Of a stretch of 64,000 nt of DNA, positions 1-9,293 are shown in pieces. Position numbers and translations under genes: made by a program. Each line of letters starts with the position of its first letter. The first letter of the stretch is position 1. Source of the stretch: Streptomyces sp. cg36. GTDB taxonomy: Bacteria > Actinomycetota > Actinomycetes > Streptomycetales > Streptomycetaceae. Under the pieces are notes generated by a model, which ran no database searches, was not told the origin of the DNA, and was given only the letters and a program-made list of their open reading frames with translations. The stretch is from assembly GCF_041080675.1 (NCBI RefSeq), contig NZ_CP163520.1:434001-498000 (forward strand), read 5' to 3'.

Positions 1-1
1 C

Positions 2-1864
2 CTGGACGCGGCCGTGGCCGACACCGGCGACCCCTCGGTGTGCGCGGTGACCGGACCGGCGGGCATCGGCAAGACCGCGCTCGTGTCGTACTGGGTGCAC
101 CGGGCCGCCGAGCGGTTCCCGGACGGCGTCCTCTTCGCCGACCTGGACGGTTTCTCCGACGCCGCGGCTCCCGCCGAACCGCCGTCGGTCATACGTGACT
201 TCCTCCTCGCGCTGGGCACCGCGCCCGACGGCATACCCGACGGCCCCCGCGCCGCCGAGGGTCTGTACCGGTCGCTGCTGCACGGGCGCCGCGTCCTGGT
301 GGTCCTCGACAACGCCCGCTCCTCCGCCCAGGTGCGGCCCCTGCTGCCGGGCACCACCGGCTCCGCCACCGTCGTCACCAGCCGCAACCGGCTGTCCGGC
401 CTGGTGGCCACCGACTGCGCCCGCACGCTCCCGCTGGAGCGCCTGGCCGACCAGGACGGCGTCGGGCTGCTCGGCGCGGTCCTCGGCCGGGCGCGCGTCG
501 GCGCCGAACCGGCGGCGGCCCAGCACCTGGTGGACCTCTGCGACGGTCTGCCGCTCGCGCTGCGCCTGGCCGGTGCGCGCCTGGCGGGCCGCCCGGGGCG
601 CTCGCTGTACGACGCCGCCGAGGAGCTGCGTGACGAGCGCCGCCGGCTCTCCCTGCTCACCACCGACGACGTGGACTTCGTCTCGGTGCTGCGGCTGAGC
701 CTGCGCCCGCTCACCCCGCACGCCGACGGCCTGTTCCGGCAGCTGGCCCGCCACATCGGCCCGGACATCGACGACACGGCGGTGGCGGCGCTGGCCGACT
801 GCGACCTGGAGACGGGCCGCACGTCCCTGGAGCACCTGGTGGCCGCGAGCCTGGTGGACCAGCGTGCGGACGGCCGCTACGCCCTGCACGACCTGGTCCG
901 GCTGTTCGCGCGCTCCCTGTCCTCCAGCGGCAGCCCGGACGCCCTGCCGCGCCTGCTCGACCACTATCTGTGCGGTGCGCTGGCGGCGGCGACCGCGGCG
1001 GAGCCGGGCAGCCAGCCCTGCTGCGAACTGCCCGACGACATCCGCCGGCCGCTCGTGCCGTTCGCCTTCGCCGACCGCGCCGAGGCCATGCGGTGGTACG
1101 GCGAGGAGCGGCGCAACATCATGGCCGCCACCGCCGCGGCGGCGGTGGCCGGACACTCCGACCGCGCCTGGCGCCTGGGGGTGATGCTGTGGCCGCTCGT
1201 CGTGCAGCAGCCGCGCGCCGGGTGGGAGCCCACCCTCGGCCACGCCCTGGACGCCGCGTGCCGGGTGGGCGATCCGGACGCCGAGTCGCGCGTACGCACC
1301 CTGCTCGGCTGGGTCCTCAGCGACGGTGGACGCCACGACGAGGCCCTGGCCCAGCTGGAGCACGCGCCGCGGCTGGCCCGGCTGGCCCACGACCTGCCGG
1401 GCGAGGCGCTGGCGCTCGTCAACCTGGCGCAGGCGCACGAGCAGTTGGGCGAGCGGGAACGGGCGGTCGCCGGGTTCACCCGTGCCGCCGCGCTCGTACG
1501 CGACGCGGGCCACCCGCAGACCGAGATGCTGACGCTCTACCACGTGGCCCGCCGCCACCTCCTGGTCCGCCGCCCCCAGGAGGCGCTCGACCACGCGCGG
1601 CACGCACTCACCCTGGCTCCGCCGGACCAGGTGGCGGCCCGGCGCGCCATGCTGCTGGACCTGTGCGGGCAGGCGCTGCGCGCGATGGGCCGGCCCGTGG
1701 AGGCCCGGGACCACTTCGAGCGGGCCCACCGGCTGGCCGACCGGGAGGGGTACACCGACCTCGCGGCGGAGTATCTGGCCCGTGCCGCCGAGGAGGAGGC
1801 GCGGGAGCACACCCGCCCTGCGCAGGGTTCCCGGGTGCGTGCGGTCCGTACGCACGGTGTGTAA
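2..1864 (+). CDS. AfsR-like NB-ARC/TPR regulatory protein, 5' end outside the window
   Basis: This reading frame is open from the first base, so the true start lies upstream; the GTG at 14 is only an internal codon. The visible part has an NB-ARC-type ATPase: P-loop GPAGIGKTAL, Walker B RVLVVLDNA, a sensor-like VVTSRNRLSGL and the GLPLALR motif, in that order. Helical repeats of TPR type follow over the last 200 residues (NLAQAHEQLGERERAVAGF). This is the layout of AfsR/SARP or STAND regulators of Streptomyces, where nucleotide binding and TPR-mediated contacts gate an N-terminal effector. The N-terminal DNA-binding or BTAD part, if present, is not visible, so SARP versus LuxR-less STAND cannot be decided. 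It ends 173 bp before a cell-wall hydrolase gene and probably has its own transcript. Confidence 0.8.
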   Translation: MDAAVADTGDPSVCAVTGPAGIGKTALVSYWVHRAAERFPDGVLFADLDGFSDAAAPAEPPSVIRDFLLALGTAPDGIPDGPRAAEGLYRSLLHGRRVLVVLDNARSSAQVRPLLPGTTGSATVVTSRNRLSGLVATDCARTLPLERLADQDGVGLLGAVLGRARVGAEPAAAQHLVDLCDGLPLALRLAGARLAGRPGRSLYDAAEELRDERRRLSLLTTDDVDFVSVLRLSLRPLTPHADGLFRQLARHIGPDIDDTAVAALADCDLETGRTSLEHLVAASLVDQRADGRYALHDLVRLFARSLSSSGSPDALPRLLDHYLCGALAAATAAEPGSQPCCELPDDIRRPLVPFAFADRAEAMRWYGEERRNIMAATAAAAVAGHSDRAWRLGVMLWPLVVQQPRAGWEPTLGHALDAACRVGDPDAESRVRTLLGWVLSDGGRHDEALAQLEHAPRLARLAHDLPGEALALVNLAQAHEQLGERERAVAGFTRAAALVRDAGHPQTEMLTLYHVARRHLLVRRPQEALDHARHALTLAPPDQVAARRAMLLDLCGQALRAMGRPVEARDHFERAHRLADREGYTDLAAEYLARAAEEEAREHTRPAQGSRVRAVRTHGV

Positions 1865-2037
1865 AAACTGTGCGTCGCGCGGCAGATTTTGCTCACGAGG
1901 ATTTGAACCCATCACAACATGGTCACTAAGGTCGTGGTTCGAACCTTCGCGCGATCGATCACCCAATCGGGGTGTAGGCGAAGGGGCCGCCATGTCTGCG
2001 TAGTTCGGCGGCTCTGAGGAAGAAGGAGCTGCCCTAA
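1865..2037 (+). promoter_or_regulatory. Structured leader upstream of the NlpC/P60 gene
   Basis: The 173-bp gap holds a palindrome GGTTCGAACC (1936-1945), a small hairpin CACCC-AATCG-GGGTG (about 1970-1984) and a hairpin with arms GCCGCC (1986-1991) and GGCGGC (2007-2012) just before the ribosome-binding site AAGGAG (2023-2028). Such leaders are common before Streptomyces wall hydrolases. The conserved 3' core of the c-di-AMP (ydaO) riboswitch is not recognisable, so no riboswitch is claimed. Confidence 0.35.
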
Positions 2038-3066
2038 GTGGGGTCCCACCGTCGTCCCAAGAACCCGAGCCGCGCCCGTGTCACCGTGTTCACCGCCACA
2101 GCCGCCGCGGCCGTCGCGCTCAGCTCCCAGGCCGCCAACGCCGCGCCTGCCAAGCCGAGCAAGGACGAGGTGAAGGCGAAGGTCGACGCGCTCTACCACC
2201 AGGCGGAGAAGGCCACCGAGGAGTACAACGGGGCCAACGAGAAGCAGACCACCCTCCAGAAGGAGGTGGCGACGCTCCAGGACCAGGTGGCCCGCGGCCA
2301 GGCCGAGCTCAACACCCTGCGCAACGGTCTCGGTTCGCTCGCCAGCGCCCAGTACCGCTCCGGCGGTCTGGACCCGTCGCTGGCGCTCTTCCTCTCCGCC
2401 GACCCGGACAGCTATCTCGACAAGGCGTCCGCCGTCGACCAGTTGAGCGCCAAGCAGACCCAGGCGCTGGAGGCCATCCAGGCCAAGCAGCGGACGCTGG
2501 CGCAGAAGCGCGCCGAGGCCACCCGCAAGCTGGCGGACCTGGCGAAGGTCCGCCAGACGGTCGGCGAGCGCAAGCAGGCGTTCCAGGGCAAGCTCGCCGA
2601 GGCGCAGAAGCTGCTCAACACCCTCACCGCCGCCGAGCGCGCCAAGATCCAGCAGGACGACAAGCGCGCCAGCCGCGACGCCGGGCAGCGCGTCGACCTG
2701 GGCAGCGAGAAGCCCGGGTCCGGGCGCGGCTTCGCCGCCCTGAAGGCCGCCGCGACCCAGATCGGCAAGCCGTACCAGTCCGGCCACGAGGGCCCCGACT
2801 CCTACGACTGCTCGGGGCTGACCCAGTGGGCCTTCGCCCAGGTCAACGTCCACATATCGCGCGTCACGTACACGCAGATCAATGACGGCAGCCCGGTCAG
2901 CTTCAGCCAGCTCGCCCCCGGCGACCTGGTCTTCTTCAACAACCTTCTGCACGTCGGGATCTACGCGGGCGACGGCATGGTGCTCCACGCGCCCAAGCCC
3001 GGTGCCTTCGTCCGCTACGAGAAGATGAGCTACCTCGGCAGCTTCTACGGCGCCCGCCGCATCTGA
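2038..3066 (+). CDS. Secreted NlpC/P60 (C40 family) peptidoglycan endopeptidase
   Basis: This is a 342-residue secreted hydrolase expected to cut peptide stems of peptidoglycan outside the membrane. Residues 1-35 form a signal peptide with likely cleavage after ANA. A long Ala/Lys/Glu-rich coiled coil spans roughly 45-225, and the NlpC/P60 domain fills 232-342. The catalytic residues are visible: Cys258 in YDCSGL, His305 in LLHVGIY and His317 in VLHAP. The GTG start is chosen because AAGGAG lies 9 bp upstream and the signal peptide begins at once. Length and domain order match the RipA-like or D,L-endopeptidase family of Streptomyces, where the coiled coil is thought to hold the domain inactive until a partner binds. 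A convergent terminator follows. Confidence 0.93.
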   Translation: MGSHRRPKNPSRARVTVFTATAAAAVALSSQAANAAPAKPSKDEVKAKVDALYHQAEKATEEYNGANEKQTTLQKEVATLQDQVARGQAELNTLRNGLGSLASAQYRSGGLDPSLALFLSADPDSYLDKASAVDQLSAKQTQALEAIQAKQRTLAQKRAEATRKLADLAKVRQTVGERKQAFQGKLAEAQKLLNTLTAAERAKIQQDDKRASRDAGQRVDLGSEKPGSGRGFAALKAAATQIGKPYQSGHEGPDSYDCSGLTQWAFAQVNVHISRVTYTQINDGSPVSFSQLAPGDLVFFNNLLHVGIYAGDGMVLHAPKPGAFVRYEKMSYLGSFYGARRI

Positions 3067-3081
3067 CACACCCACCGCGGT

Positions 3082-3110
3082 CGCCCGGCCGTCGTGACGA
3101 CGGCCGGGCG
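3082..3110. terminator. Bidirectional hairpin terminator between NlpC/P60 and PucR genes
   Basis: The arms CGCCCGGCCGTCG (3082-3094) and CGACGGCCGGGCG (3098-3110) pair perfectly over 13 bp around a TGA loop. It lies between two convergent genes, so it can serve both strands. There is no T-run, as is usual in Streptomyces. Confidence 0.75.
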
Positions 3111-3141
3111 TCCGCGTTCCTGCCGCCCCGCTGCCCGCCCG

Positions 3142-4674
3142 TCAGCGGCAGAGCAGCGCGGCGCGCAGGTCCACCTTGTGGTCGAGGCGCGAGAGGTCCC
3201 TGCCGGTGAGCGCCTCGATGCGCTCCACGCGGTAGTGGACGGTGTTGACGTGGACGTGCAGCGCCTCGGCGGTCCTGGCCCAGGAGCAGTCGTGGGCCAG
3301 GAACACCTCCAGGGTCTCCAGCAGCATCGCCCCCGAGCCGCGCCCGGCCTCCAGCAGCGGCCCCAGGACCGTCTGCCGGTAGACCTCGCGCACATCGGCG
3401 GGGATCCCCGCCATCAGCCGGCCCAGCCCGTCCAGGTCCCCAAGACCCAGCACGCACGGCGTCCCCGGTGTCGCGGCGCGGGCCGCCGCCAGCGCGTAAC
3501 CGGCCTGCGCGAGTGCGGTGTTGAGCCCCGCCGGCGTGTCCGTTGTGGCGCTCACCCCGGCGTGCAGCTCGGACTCCGGCCGACAGCCGTGGATCAGCGG
3601 CCACACCTCGCGCAGCCCCGCCCGTACGTCAGGTGTCGTCCCCCGCTCGTGCGCGAGGACCGCCACCGCCTCGCCGCCGGGGCCGTGCGCCACGGCGAGG
3701 GCGGCGGACGGCAGATGGCGCAGCGCCTCCGTGAGCGCGGCCACGCCGTCGCCGCCCGCTCCCCCGTTCACCTCGGAGGCCGCCACGACCACGGTGTACG
3801 TGTCGGTGTCGGCGAGCCCGCAGGCCGTCAGCGCGTCCCGCACCCGCTGGGCGTCGAAGCGGGCGGCCCCCAGGGCGTCAACGAGGTCCCCGGCCGCCGC
3901 GGTGTTCGCCGCGCGTCCGCGCTCCAGGCGGAGCCGGTGGCGGCCGAGGAGTTCGGCTATCTCCTGGAGGACCCGGGGCGGCACCGCTCCCGGCTCGGGC
4001 AGGTGCAGGTGCCAGGTGTCGAAGTCGGTGGCGTCGGTCTCCACGCGGACCGTCGTGCCCTGTCCGGCCCGCAGGAGTTCCACGGCCCGCCGGGCGGGCA
4101 GCGGCGGCGCCTCGCCGGTCCGGGCCACCGTACGGCCGCTGCTGGTCAGCAGGTGGCAGACGGGCGTGCCGAGGTGGGCGAAGGCGCGGTCGAGCAACTC
4201 CCCGGCCGTCGCGCCCCGTTCCAGCGCCCGGTCGAGGTCGGTGCGCACGTTCTCGGCCAGCGCGTAGTGGTCGGTGGGGCGGCGGCTCAGCTCGCCCCAC
4301 TGCCGTAGGTACACCGCTTCGGTGATGGCCCGGAAGCTGGTGTGACCGGGCACGGCTATCAGCGCGACGCGGTGCCTGCGGCACGCCTCGGCGAGTTCGT
4401 CCGGGACTTCGCCGTGGGTCTCCTCACCGGCGAGCAGCGCCACCGCGCCCGACTCGCGCAGCGCGGAGACGAACCGCTCGGTCTTGGCCGCGTCACCGTC
4501 CCGGCTCCACCACACCAGACCGCTCAGCACGATCTCCCCGGGCTGCAGGAACCGCGCCGGGTCCTCCAGGTCGGTCGCCGTCACTCCGCCGATCTCCTGG
4601 CCGAGCAGGCCCTCGTCACCCCAGACGAGGGAGAGGTCCAGCCGGTCCAGACGGAGGAGGTGGTCGACGTGCAT
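3142..4674 (-). CDS. PucR family transcriptional regulator, likely of purine catabolism
   Basis: The 510-residue protein has an N-terminal PucR ligand domain (about 1-120, GGVTATDLEDPARFLQPGEI) and a C-terminal HTH_30 helix-turn-helix (about 450-505, WARTAEALHVHVNTVHYRVER) that is the family signature. The middle part resembles the degenerate GGDEF-like region of CdaR/PucR proteins. The ATG start has AAGGAG 6 bp upstream (complement of 4681-4686). It is divergent from a xanthine dehydrogenase operon 227 bp away, the classic arrangement for control of purine degradation, so it most likely regulates those genes. PucR in Bacillus responds to allantoin-type intermediates; the ligand here is unknown. 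Confidence 0.88.
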   Translation of the reverse strand: MHVDHLLRLDRLDLSLVWGDEGLLGQEIGGVTATDLEDPARFLQPGEIVLSGLVWWSRDGDAAKTERFVSALRESGAVALLAGEETHGEVPDELAEACRRHRVALIAVPGHTSFRAITEAVYLRQWGELSRRPTDHYALAENVRTDLDRALERGATAGELLDRAFAHLGTPVCHLLTSSGRTVARTGEAPPLPARRAVELLRAGQGTTVRVETDATDFDTWHLHLPEPGAVPPRVLQEIAELLGRHRLRLERGRAANTAAAGDLVDALGAARFDAQRVRDALTACGLADTDTYTVVVAASEVNGGAGGDGVAALTEALRHLPSAALAVAHGPGGEAVAVLAHERGTTPDVRAGLREVWPLIHGCRPESELHAGVSATTDTPAGLNTALAQAGYALAAARAATPGTPCVLGLGDLDGLGRLMAGIPADVREVYRQTVLGPLLEAGRGSGAMLLETLEVFLAHDCSWARTAEALHVHVNTVHYRVERIEALTGRDLSRLDHKVDLRAALLCR

Positions 4675-4901
4675 AGGTGGCTCCTTGCGCGGTCACGGGA
4701 CGGGCCCGGACTCACATTCACGAGGCGAATGCGAGAAGAGACATCGTAGATGCCCAATCCGAGGCGCGAAACAGCTCTTGGTTGATCCTCCAGCGAGCAC
4801 CGTGCGGAGGTGGAGGTTTTCCGGGTTCGCGTCCAGTCGTGCCGTCGCGCTCCCCCCGGCTTCACTGGCCTGAAGACATCGGTCGGCGGTCGGGGGCAGG
4901 G

Positions 4902-5738
4902 ATGGATCTGAACACGGTCACGGACGTACGGGACGCGCGTCGGCGCGAACCGTGGCGGCCCGGGGACGCCTGGCTGGGCGGGGGGACGTATCTGTTCTCC
5001 GAGCCGCAGCCGCACCTGCGGCGGCTGGTCGATCTGAGCCGGATGGGCTGGGAGCCGCTCACCCGGCACCCGGACGGTTCGCTGGAGATCGCGGCCACCT
5101 GCACCGTCGCCCAGCTGTCCCGCTTCGGCCGCCTCTCGCTGGACGCGCCCGCCGCCCCGCTGTTCGAACAGTGCTGCCGCGCCTTCCTCGCCTCGTTCAA
5201 GATCTGGAACATGGCGACCGTCGGCGGCAACCTCTGCAACGGGCTGCCCGCCGGACCCATGATCTCGCTCACCGCGGCCCTGGGCGGCGAGTGCCTCCTC
5301 CAGGCGCAGGACGGCTCCACGCGCCGGGTGAAGGTGGTCGACTTCATCACCGGCGCCGGAACCAAGGACCTCGCCGAGGGCGAACTGCTGCGCTCGGTCA
5401 CCCTGCCCGGGCGCGCGCTGGAGTGCCGTACGGCCTTCCGCCAGGCGTCCTTGTACGGTCTGGGCCGCTCGGGGGCGCTGGTGATCGGGACGCTCGACCC
5501 GGTGGACGGCTCGCTGGCGGTGACGATCAGCGCGGCGACCGTGCGCCCGTTCAGGTTCTGGTTCCCGCTCGCCCCCGGCGCCGGGCGGCTGCGCGGGGCC
5601 GTCGAGGCGGCCGTCGGCGAGGCCGACTGGTTCGACGACATCCACGGACTGCCCGCCTGGCGGCGGCACATGGGCCTGCGTCTGGCCGAGGAAGTGCGGC
5701 GCGAACTGACCGGCACCGACCAGGAGGAGACCCGATGA
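4902..5738 (+). CDS. Xanthine dehydrogenase FAD-binding subunit
   Basis: A 278-residue FAD-binding domain of the molybdopterin dehydrogenase family. It passes electrons from the iron-sulfur clusters of the large subunit to NAD+ or another acceptor in the cytoplasm. The FAD-contact segments LGGGTYLF near the N-terminus and ATVGGNLCNGLPAG in the middle are clear, followed by the CO_deh_flav_C-like tail. I chose ATG 4902, preceded by GGGGCAGGG, because the longer in-frame extension upstream has no domain sequence. Its TGA overlaps the ATG of the next gene (ATGA), indicating translational coupling. The divergent PucR gene suggests purine-responsive control. Confidence 0.9.
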   Translation: MDLNTVTDVRDARRREPWRPGDAWLGGGTYLFSEPQPHLRRLVDLSRMGWEPLTRHPDGSLEIAATCTVAQLSRFGRLSLDAPAAPLFEQCCRAFLASFKIWNMATVGGNLCNGLPAGPMISLTAALGGECLLQAQDGSTRRVKVVDFITGAGTKDLAEGELLRSVTLPGRALECRTAFRQASLYGLGRSGALVIGTLDPVDGSLAVTISAATVRPFRFWFPLAPGAGRLRGAVEAAVGEADWFDDIHGLPAWRRHMGLRLAEEVRRELTGTDQEETR

Positions 5739-8518
5739 GCTTCCACGTCGACATCAACGGCAGGCCCTTCGAGGAGGAGCCGCGCGGCGGCCAGTGTCTG
5801 CGCACGTATCTGCGCGAGCGCGGCTGGTTCGGGGTGAAGAAGGGCTGCGACGCCGGGGACTGCGGCGCCTGCACCGTCCACGTGGACGGCGAGCCGGTGC
5901 ACAGCTGCCTCTACCCTGCGGTGCGCGCGGCGGGCCGCGCGGTCACGACCGTGGAGGGCCTGGCCGCCCCGAACGGTGAACTCCACCCCGTCCAGCAGCG
6001 GTTCCTCGACGCGCAGGGATACCAGTGCGGGTTCTGCACGGCCGGATTCCTGATGACCACCGCGGCCCTGGAGGCCGAGCGGGGCACCGCGCACGACGAC
6101 GGCAAACTGGACGACCTGCCGCGCGCCTTCAAGGGCAACATCTGCCGCTGCACCGGCTACCGGGCCGTCGAGGACGCCGTGCGCGGCGTCCGGCACGTCG
6201 AACGGCCCTGCGCGGGCGAGGCGGTGGGCCGCAACGTGGCCGCCCCGGCCGGACCGCAGGTCGTCACGGGCACCGCCCGCTACACCTTCGACGTCGAGGT
6301 CCCGGGCCTGCTGCACCTGAAGCTGCTGCGCTCACCGCATCCGCACGCCCGGATCCTCGCGATCGACACCACGGCCGCGCTGCGCGTCCCCGGGGTGGTC
6401 GCCGTCCTCACCCACGAGGACGCGCCGGCGACCCTGTACTCCTCCGCGCGGCACGAACACCCCACCGAGGACCCCGACGACACCCGGGTGCTGGACGACG
6501 TGGTGCGCCATGTCGGCCAGCGTGTCGCGGCCGTGGTCGCCGAGAGCGAACGGGCCGCCGAGGAGGGCTGCCGCCGCATCGAGGTCACCTACGAGGTGCT
6601 GCCCCATGTGACCGACCCGGAGGAGGCGATGCGGCCGGGCGCGCCCGTCGTCCACGCGGGCAAGGGTCCCGAGGTGCGCATCGCGCGGGTGGAGAACAAC
6701 GTCGCGGGCGAGGTGCACGGCGAGATCGGCGACGTCGAGCAGGGTTTCGCGGCGGCCGACGTGGTGTACGAGGAGACCTTCCGCACCCAGCGGGTGCAGC
6801 ACGCCAGCCTCGAAACCCACGGCTGCGTCGCCTACTTCGAGCCGAAGGAGGACGGCACCGGCGAGCGGCTCACCGTCCGGTCGTCCACCCAGACCCCGTT
6901 CCTGACCCGGCGGGCCCTGTGCGCGCTGTACGGGCTGCCGCACGACGAGGTGCGGGTGGTCGCGGGCCGGGTGGGCGGCGGCTTCGGCGGCAAGCAGGAG
7001 ATGCTCACCGAGGACATCGTCACGCTGGCCGCGCTGAAGCTGCGGCGGCCGGTGAAGCTGGAGTACACCCGCGCCGAGCAGTTCTACGGGGCCACGACGC
7101 GCCACCCGTTCACGATCGGCATCAAGGTCGGGGCCCGCGCCGACGGCACGCTCACGGCGGTGCGGATGCGGGTGGTCGCCAACACCGGCGCGTACGGCAA
7201 CCACGGACCGGCGGTGATGTTCCACAGCGTGGGCGAGTCCTTCGCCGTCTACCGCGCCCCGCACAAGAAGGTCGACGCCTACTCCGTCTACACCAACGTC
7301 GTGCCCGCGGGCGCCTTCCGGGGCTACGGCCTGGGCCAGGTCACCTTCGCCGTGGAGTCCGTCATGGACGAGCTGGCCCGCCGCCTCGGCATGGATCCGC
7401 TCGTCTTCCGCGAGAAGAACATCATCGGCCCGGGCGAGGCCATGCACAGCCCCATCGGGGAGGAGGAGGACCTGCACATCGCCTCCTACGGGCTCGACCA
7501 GTGCCTCTCCGTCGTGCGCCGGGCCATCGAGGAGGACCGCAGCGCGGAGAAGGCCCCCGAGGGGTGGCTGGTCGGGCAGGGCACGGGCATGGCGATGATC
7601 GCCACCGGGCCGCCCGGCGGCCACTACGCCGACGCCCGCGTCACCCTGCTCCAGGACGGCACGTACGACATCGCCATCGGCACCGCCGAGTTCGGCAACG
7701 GCACCACCACCGTCCACAAGCAGATCACCGCCGGGGCGCTGCACACCACCGAGGACCGGATCGCGATCCGGCAGTCCGACACCGACGTCGTGCGCCATGA
7801 CACCGGAGCGTTCGGCTCCGCCGGCACGGTCGTCGCGGGCAAGGCCGTGCTGCTCGCCGCGACCTCCCTCGCGGAGCGCCTGCGCACGCTCGCCGCACGC
7901 CACACCGGTGTGGCGCGCCACGCGTGCGTACTGGGGGCCGAGGCCGTGGACTGCGCCGGACGGCTCGTCACCCTCAAGGAGCTGTACGAGGCGGGACACG
8001 CCCTCGGCGCGGCGGACGAGCTGGCGGCCGACGGCCACTGGGGCGGCTCGCCCCGCTCGGTCGCCTTCAACGCCCAGTGGTTCCGCATCGCCGTGGACCC
8101 GGGCACCGGCGAGATCCGGATCCTGCGCAGTGTCCACGCCGCCGACGCGGGCAAGGTCATGAACCCCATGCAGTGCCGGGGCCAGGTCGAGGGCGGGGTC
8201 GCGCAGGCCCTGGGCGCGACGCTCTTCGAGACCGTGCGGATCGACGAGCGGGGCGAGGTCACGACCGCGGCGTTCCGCCGCTACCGCCTCCCCCAGTACG
8301 CGGACGTGCCCCGCACCGAGGTCCACTTCACCGAGACCGCCGACGCCATCGGCCCGCTGGGCGCCAAGTCGATGAGCGAGAGCCCCTTCAACCCGGTCGC
8401 CCCCGCCTTCGCCAACGCCCTGCGCGACGCCACCGGCATCCGCTTCACCGAGCTGCCGGTCACCCGCGACCGGGTGTGGCTCGCCCTGGACCGGGCGGCC
8501 CGCACCGTTGGCGGATAG
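5735..8518 (+). CDS. Xanthine dehydrogenase, fused [2Fe-2S] and molybdopterin subunit
   Basis: A 927-residue fusion of the small iron-sulfur subunit and the large molybdenum subunit, likely oxidising hypoxanthine and xanthine to urate. The plant-type [2Fe-2S] site is Cys38, Cys43, Cys46 and Cys58, and the second [2Fe-2S] site is Cys98, Cys101, Cys137 and Cys139. The molybdopterin part begins near residue 160 (VTGTARYTFDVEVPGLLHLKLL) and includes the VGGGFGGKQE cofactor segment. A C-terminal SMSESPFNP segment near residue 880 sits where the catalytic Glu loop occurs in the family. The order [2Fe-2S]-Moco with a separate FAD gene is seen in some actinomycete enzymes; many bacteria split the first two parts. 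A related aldehyde or carbon monoxide dehydrogenase role cannot be fully excluded, but the PucR neighbour favours purines. Confidence 0.9.
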   Translation: MSFHVDINGRPFEEEPRGGQCLRTYLRERGWFGVKKGCDAGDCGACTVHVDGEPVHSCLYPAVRAAGRAVTTVEGLAAPNGELHPVQQRFLDAQGYQCGFCTAGFLMTTAALEAERGTAHDDGKLDDLPRAFKGNICRCTGYRAVEDAVRGVRHVERPCAGEAVGRNVAAPAGPQVVTGTARYTFDVEVPGLLHLKLLRSPHPHARILAIDTTAALRVPGVVAVLTHEDAPATLYSSARHEHPTEDPDDTRVLDDVVRHVGQRVAAVVAESERAAEEGCRRIEVTYEVLPHVTDPEEAMRPGAPVVHAGKGPEVRIARVENNVAGEVHGEIGDVEQGFAAADVVYEETFRTQRVQHASLETHGCVAYFEPKEDGTGERLTVRSSTQTPFLTRRALCALYGLPHDEVRVVAGRVGGGFGGKQEMLTEDIVTLAALKLRRPVKLEYTRAEQFYGATTRHPFTIGIKVGARADGTLTAVRMRVVANTGAYGNHGPAVMFHSVGESFAVYRAPHKKVDAYSVYTNVVPAGAFRGYGLGQVTFAVESVMDELARRLGMDPLVFREKNIIGPGEAMHSPIGEEEDLHIASYGLDQCLSVVRRAIEEDRSAEKAPEGWLVGQGTGMAMIATGPPGGHYADARVTLLQDGTYDIAIGTAEFGNGTTTVHKQITAGALHTTEDRIAIRQSDTDVVRHDTGAFGSAGTVVAGKAVLLAATSLAERLRTLAARHTGVARHACVLGAEAVDCAGRLVTLKELYEAGHALGAADELAADGHWGGSPRSVAFNAQWFRIAVDPGTGEIRILRSVHAADAGKVMNPMQCRGQVEGGVAQALGATLFETVRIDERGEVTTAAFRRYRLPQYADVPRTEVHFTETADAIGPLGAKSMSESPFNPVAPAFANALRDATGIRFTELPVTRDRVWLALDRAARTVGG

Positions 8519-8664
8519 ACCGGACGATGCGAGTGGCGCACTCGTACCAAGCTCACAAATACCGGAGGAGGAGCCGAATATGGGTGGCACACGAGATTCC
8601 CCGCTCCGGCGGCCGGGTATCACTGGGCGCAGCCGCCGCACCGAGCGCCCCAAGGGGAGTCACG

Positions 8665-9165
8665 ATGAGCCGCACGAGCGCCGCACCCCGCCCGGGGTCC
8701 GCCCGCACCGGATCCTTCGCGCTCTGGGGGAGCGTGGCCCACCCCGCCACGCTCACCGTGGCCGACCTGCGCCGGGGCTGGGAGCAGCACCACGCCGAGG
8801 TCGTCTTCGACTGCGCCACCGCGGGGCCGCAGCACCACACCTTCGACGGCCCGCTGCTGCGCGAGGTCGTGGCGCGGGCGCGCCCGGACTTCGACCCGGC
8901 CCGCCGCAAGGAGCGCTCCCGCTACCTGCTGGCCGTGCGCGGCGGCGACGGCCACCACGCGGTCCTGTCGTGGGCGGAGATCGACGCCGACTTCGGGAAC
9001 GCGCCCGTGCTGCTCGCCACCCGGATGGACGACGAGGACCTCGGCGCGGCCGGGACCCAGCTCGTCGTCCCCTCCGACCGCTGCGGCGCCCGTTACATCA
9101 GCGCGGTCACCGGGATCTGGATCGGCCCCTGCCCGCCCGCGGAGACCGGTGCGCCCCGGAGCTGA
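8665..9165 (+). CDS. Small molybdopterin-dependent oxidoreductase-fold protein
   Basis: A 166-residue protein resembling the compact sulfite-oxidase-type molybdopterin-binding fold (Oxidored_molyb): LTVADLRRGWEQHHAEVVFDC, then GPLLREVVARARPDF, SWAEIDADFGNAPVLLAT and the C-terminal LVVPSDRCGARYISAV. ATG 8665 is preferred, with AAGGGGAG at 8652-8659; the frame is open further upstream but without recognisable sequence. It lacks the dimerisation domain and is far shorter than true sulfite oxidases, so it may bind cofactor or only keep the fold. It lies between xanthine dehydrogenase and molybdate uptake genes, which supports a molybdenum-related role. Substrate unknown. Confidence 0.75.
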   Translation: MSRTSAAPRPGSARTGSFALWGSVAHPATLTVADLRRGWEQHHAEVVFDCATAGPQHHTFDGPLLREVVARARPDFDPARRKERSRYLLAVRGGDGHHAVLSWAEIDADFGNAPVLLATRMDDEDLGAAGTQLVVPSDRCGARYISAVTGIWIGPCPPAETGAPRS

Positions 9166-9293
9166 GACCGCGCGGGAGCGAGGACGCCCAGGCCGACTTC
9201 ATTCGTCCTTTCCTCCAGTGAGGGTCTCATTCGCCATGGAGGCTCCCACGAAGCAGTTGCAGATGAGAGCGGGGGCGCCCTAACGTGTCGCAC

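Noticed and set aside
1865..2037. Possible c-di-AMP (ydaO) riboswitch before the NlpC/P60 gene
   Set aside because: Such riboswitches are known before Streptomyces wall hydrolases, and AATCGGGGTGTAGGCGAAG looks suggestive, but the conserved 3' core and the pseudo-symmetric second half are not recognisable. A covariance-model search would decide.
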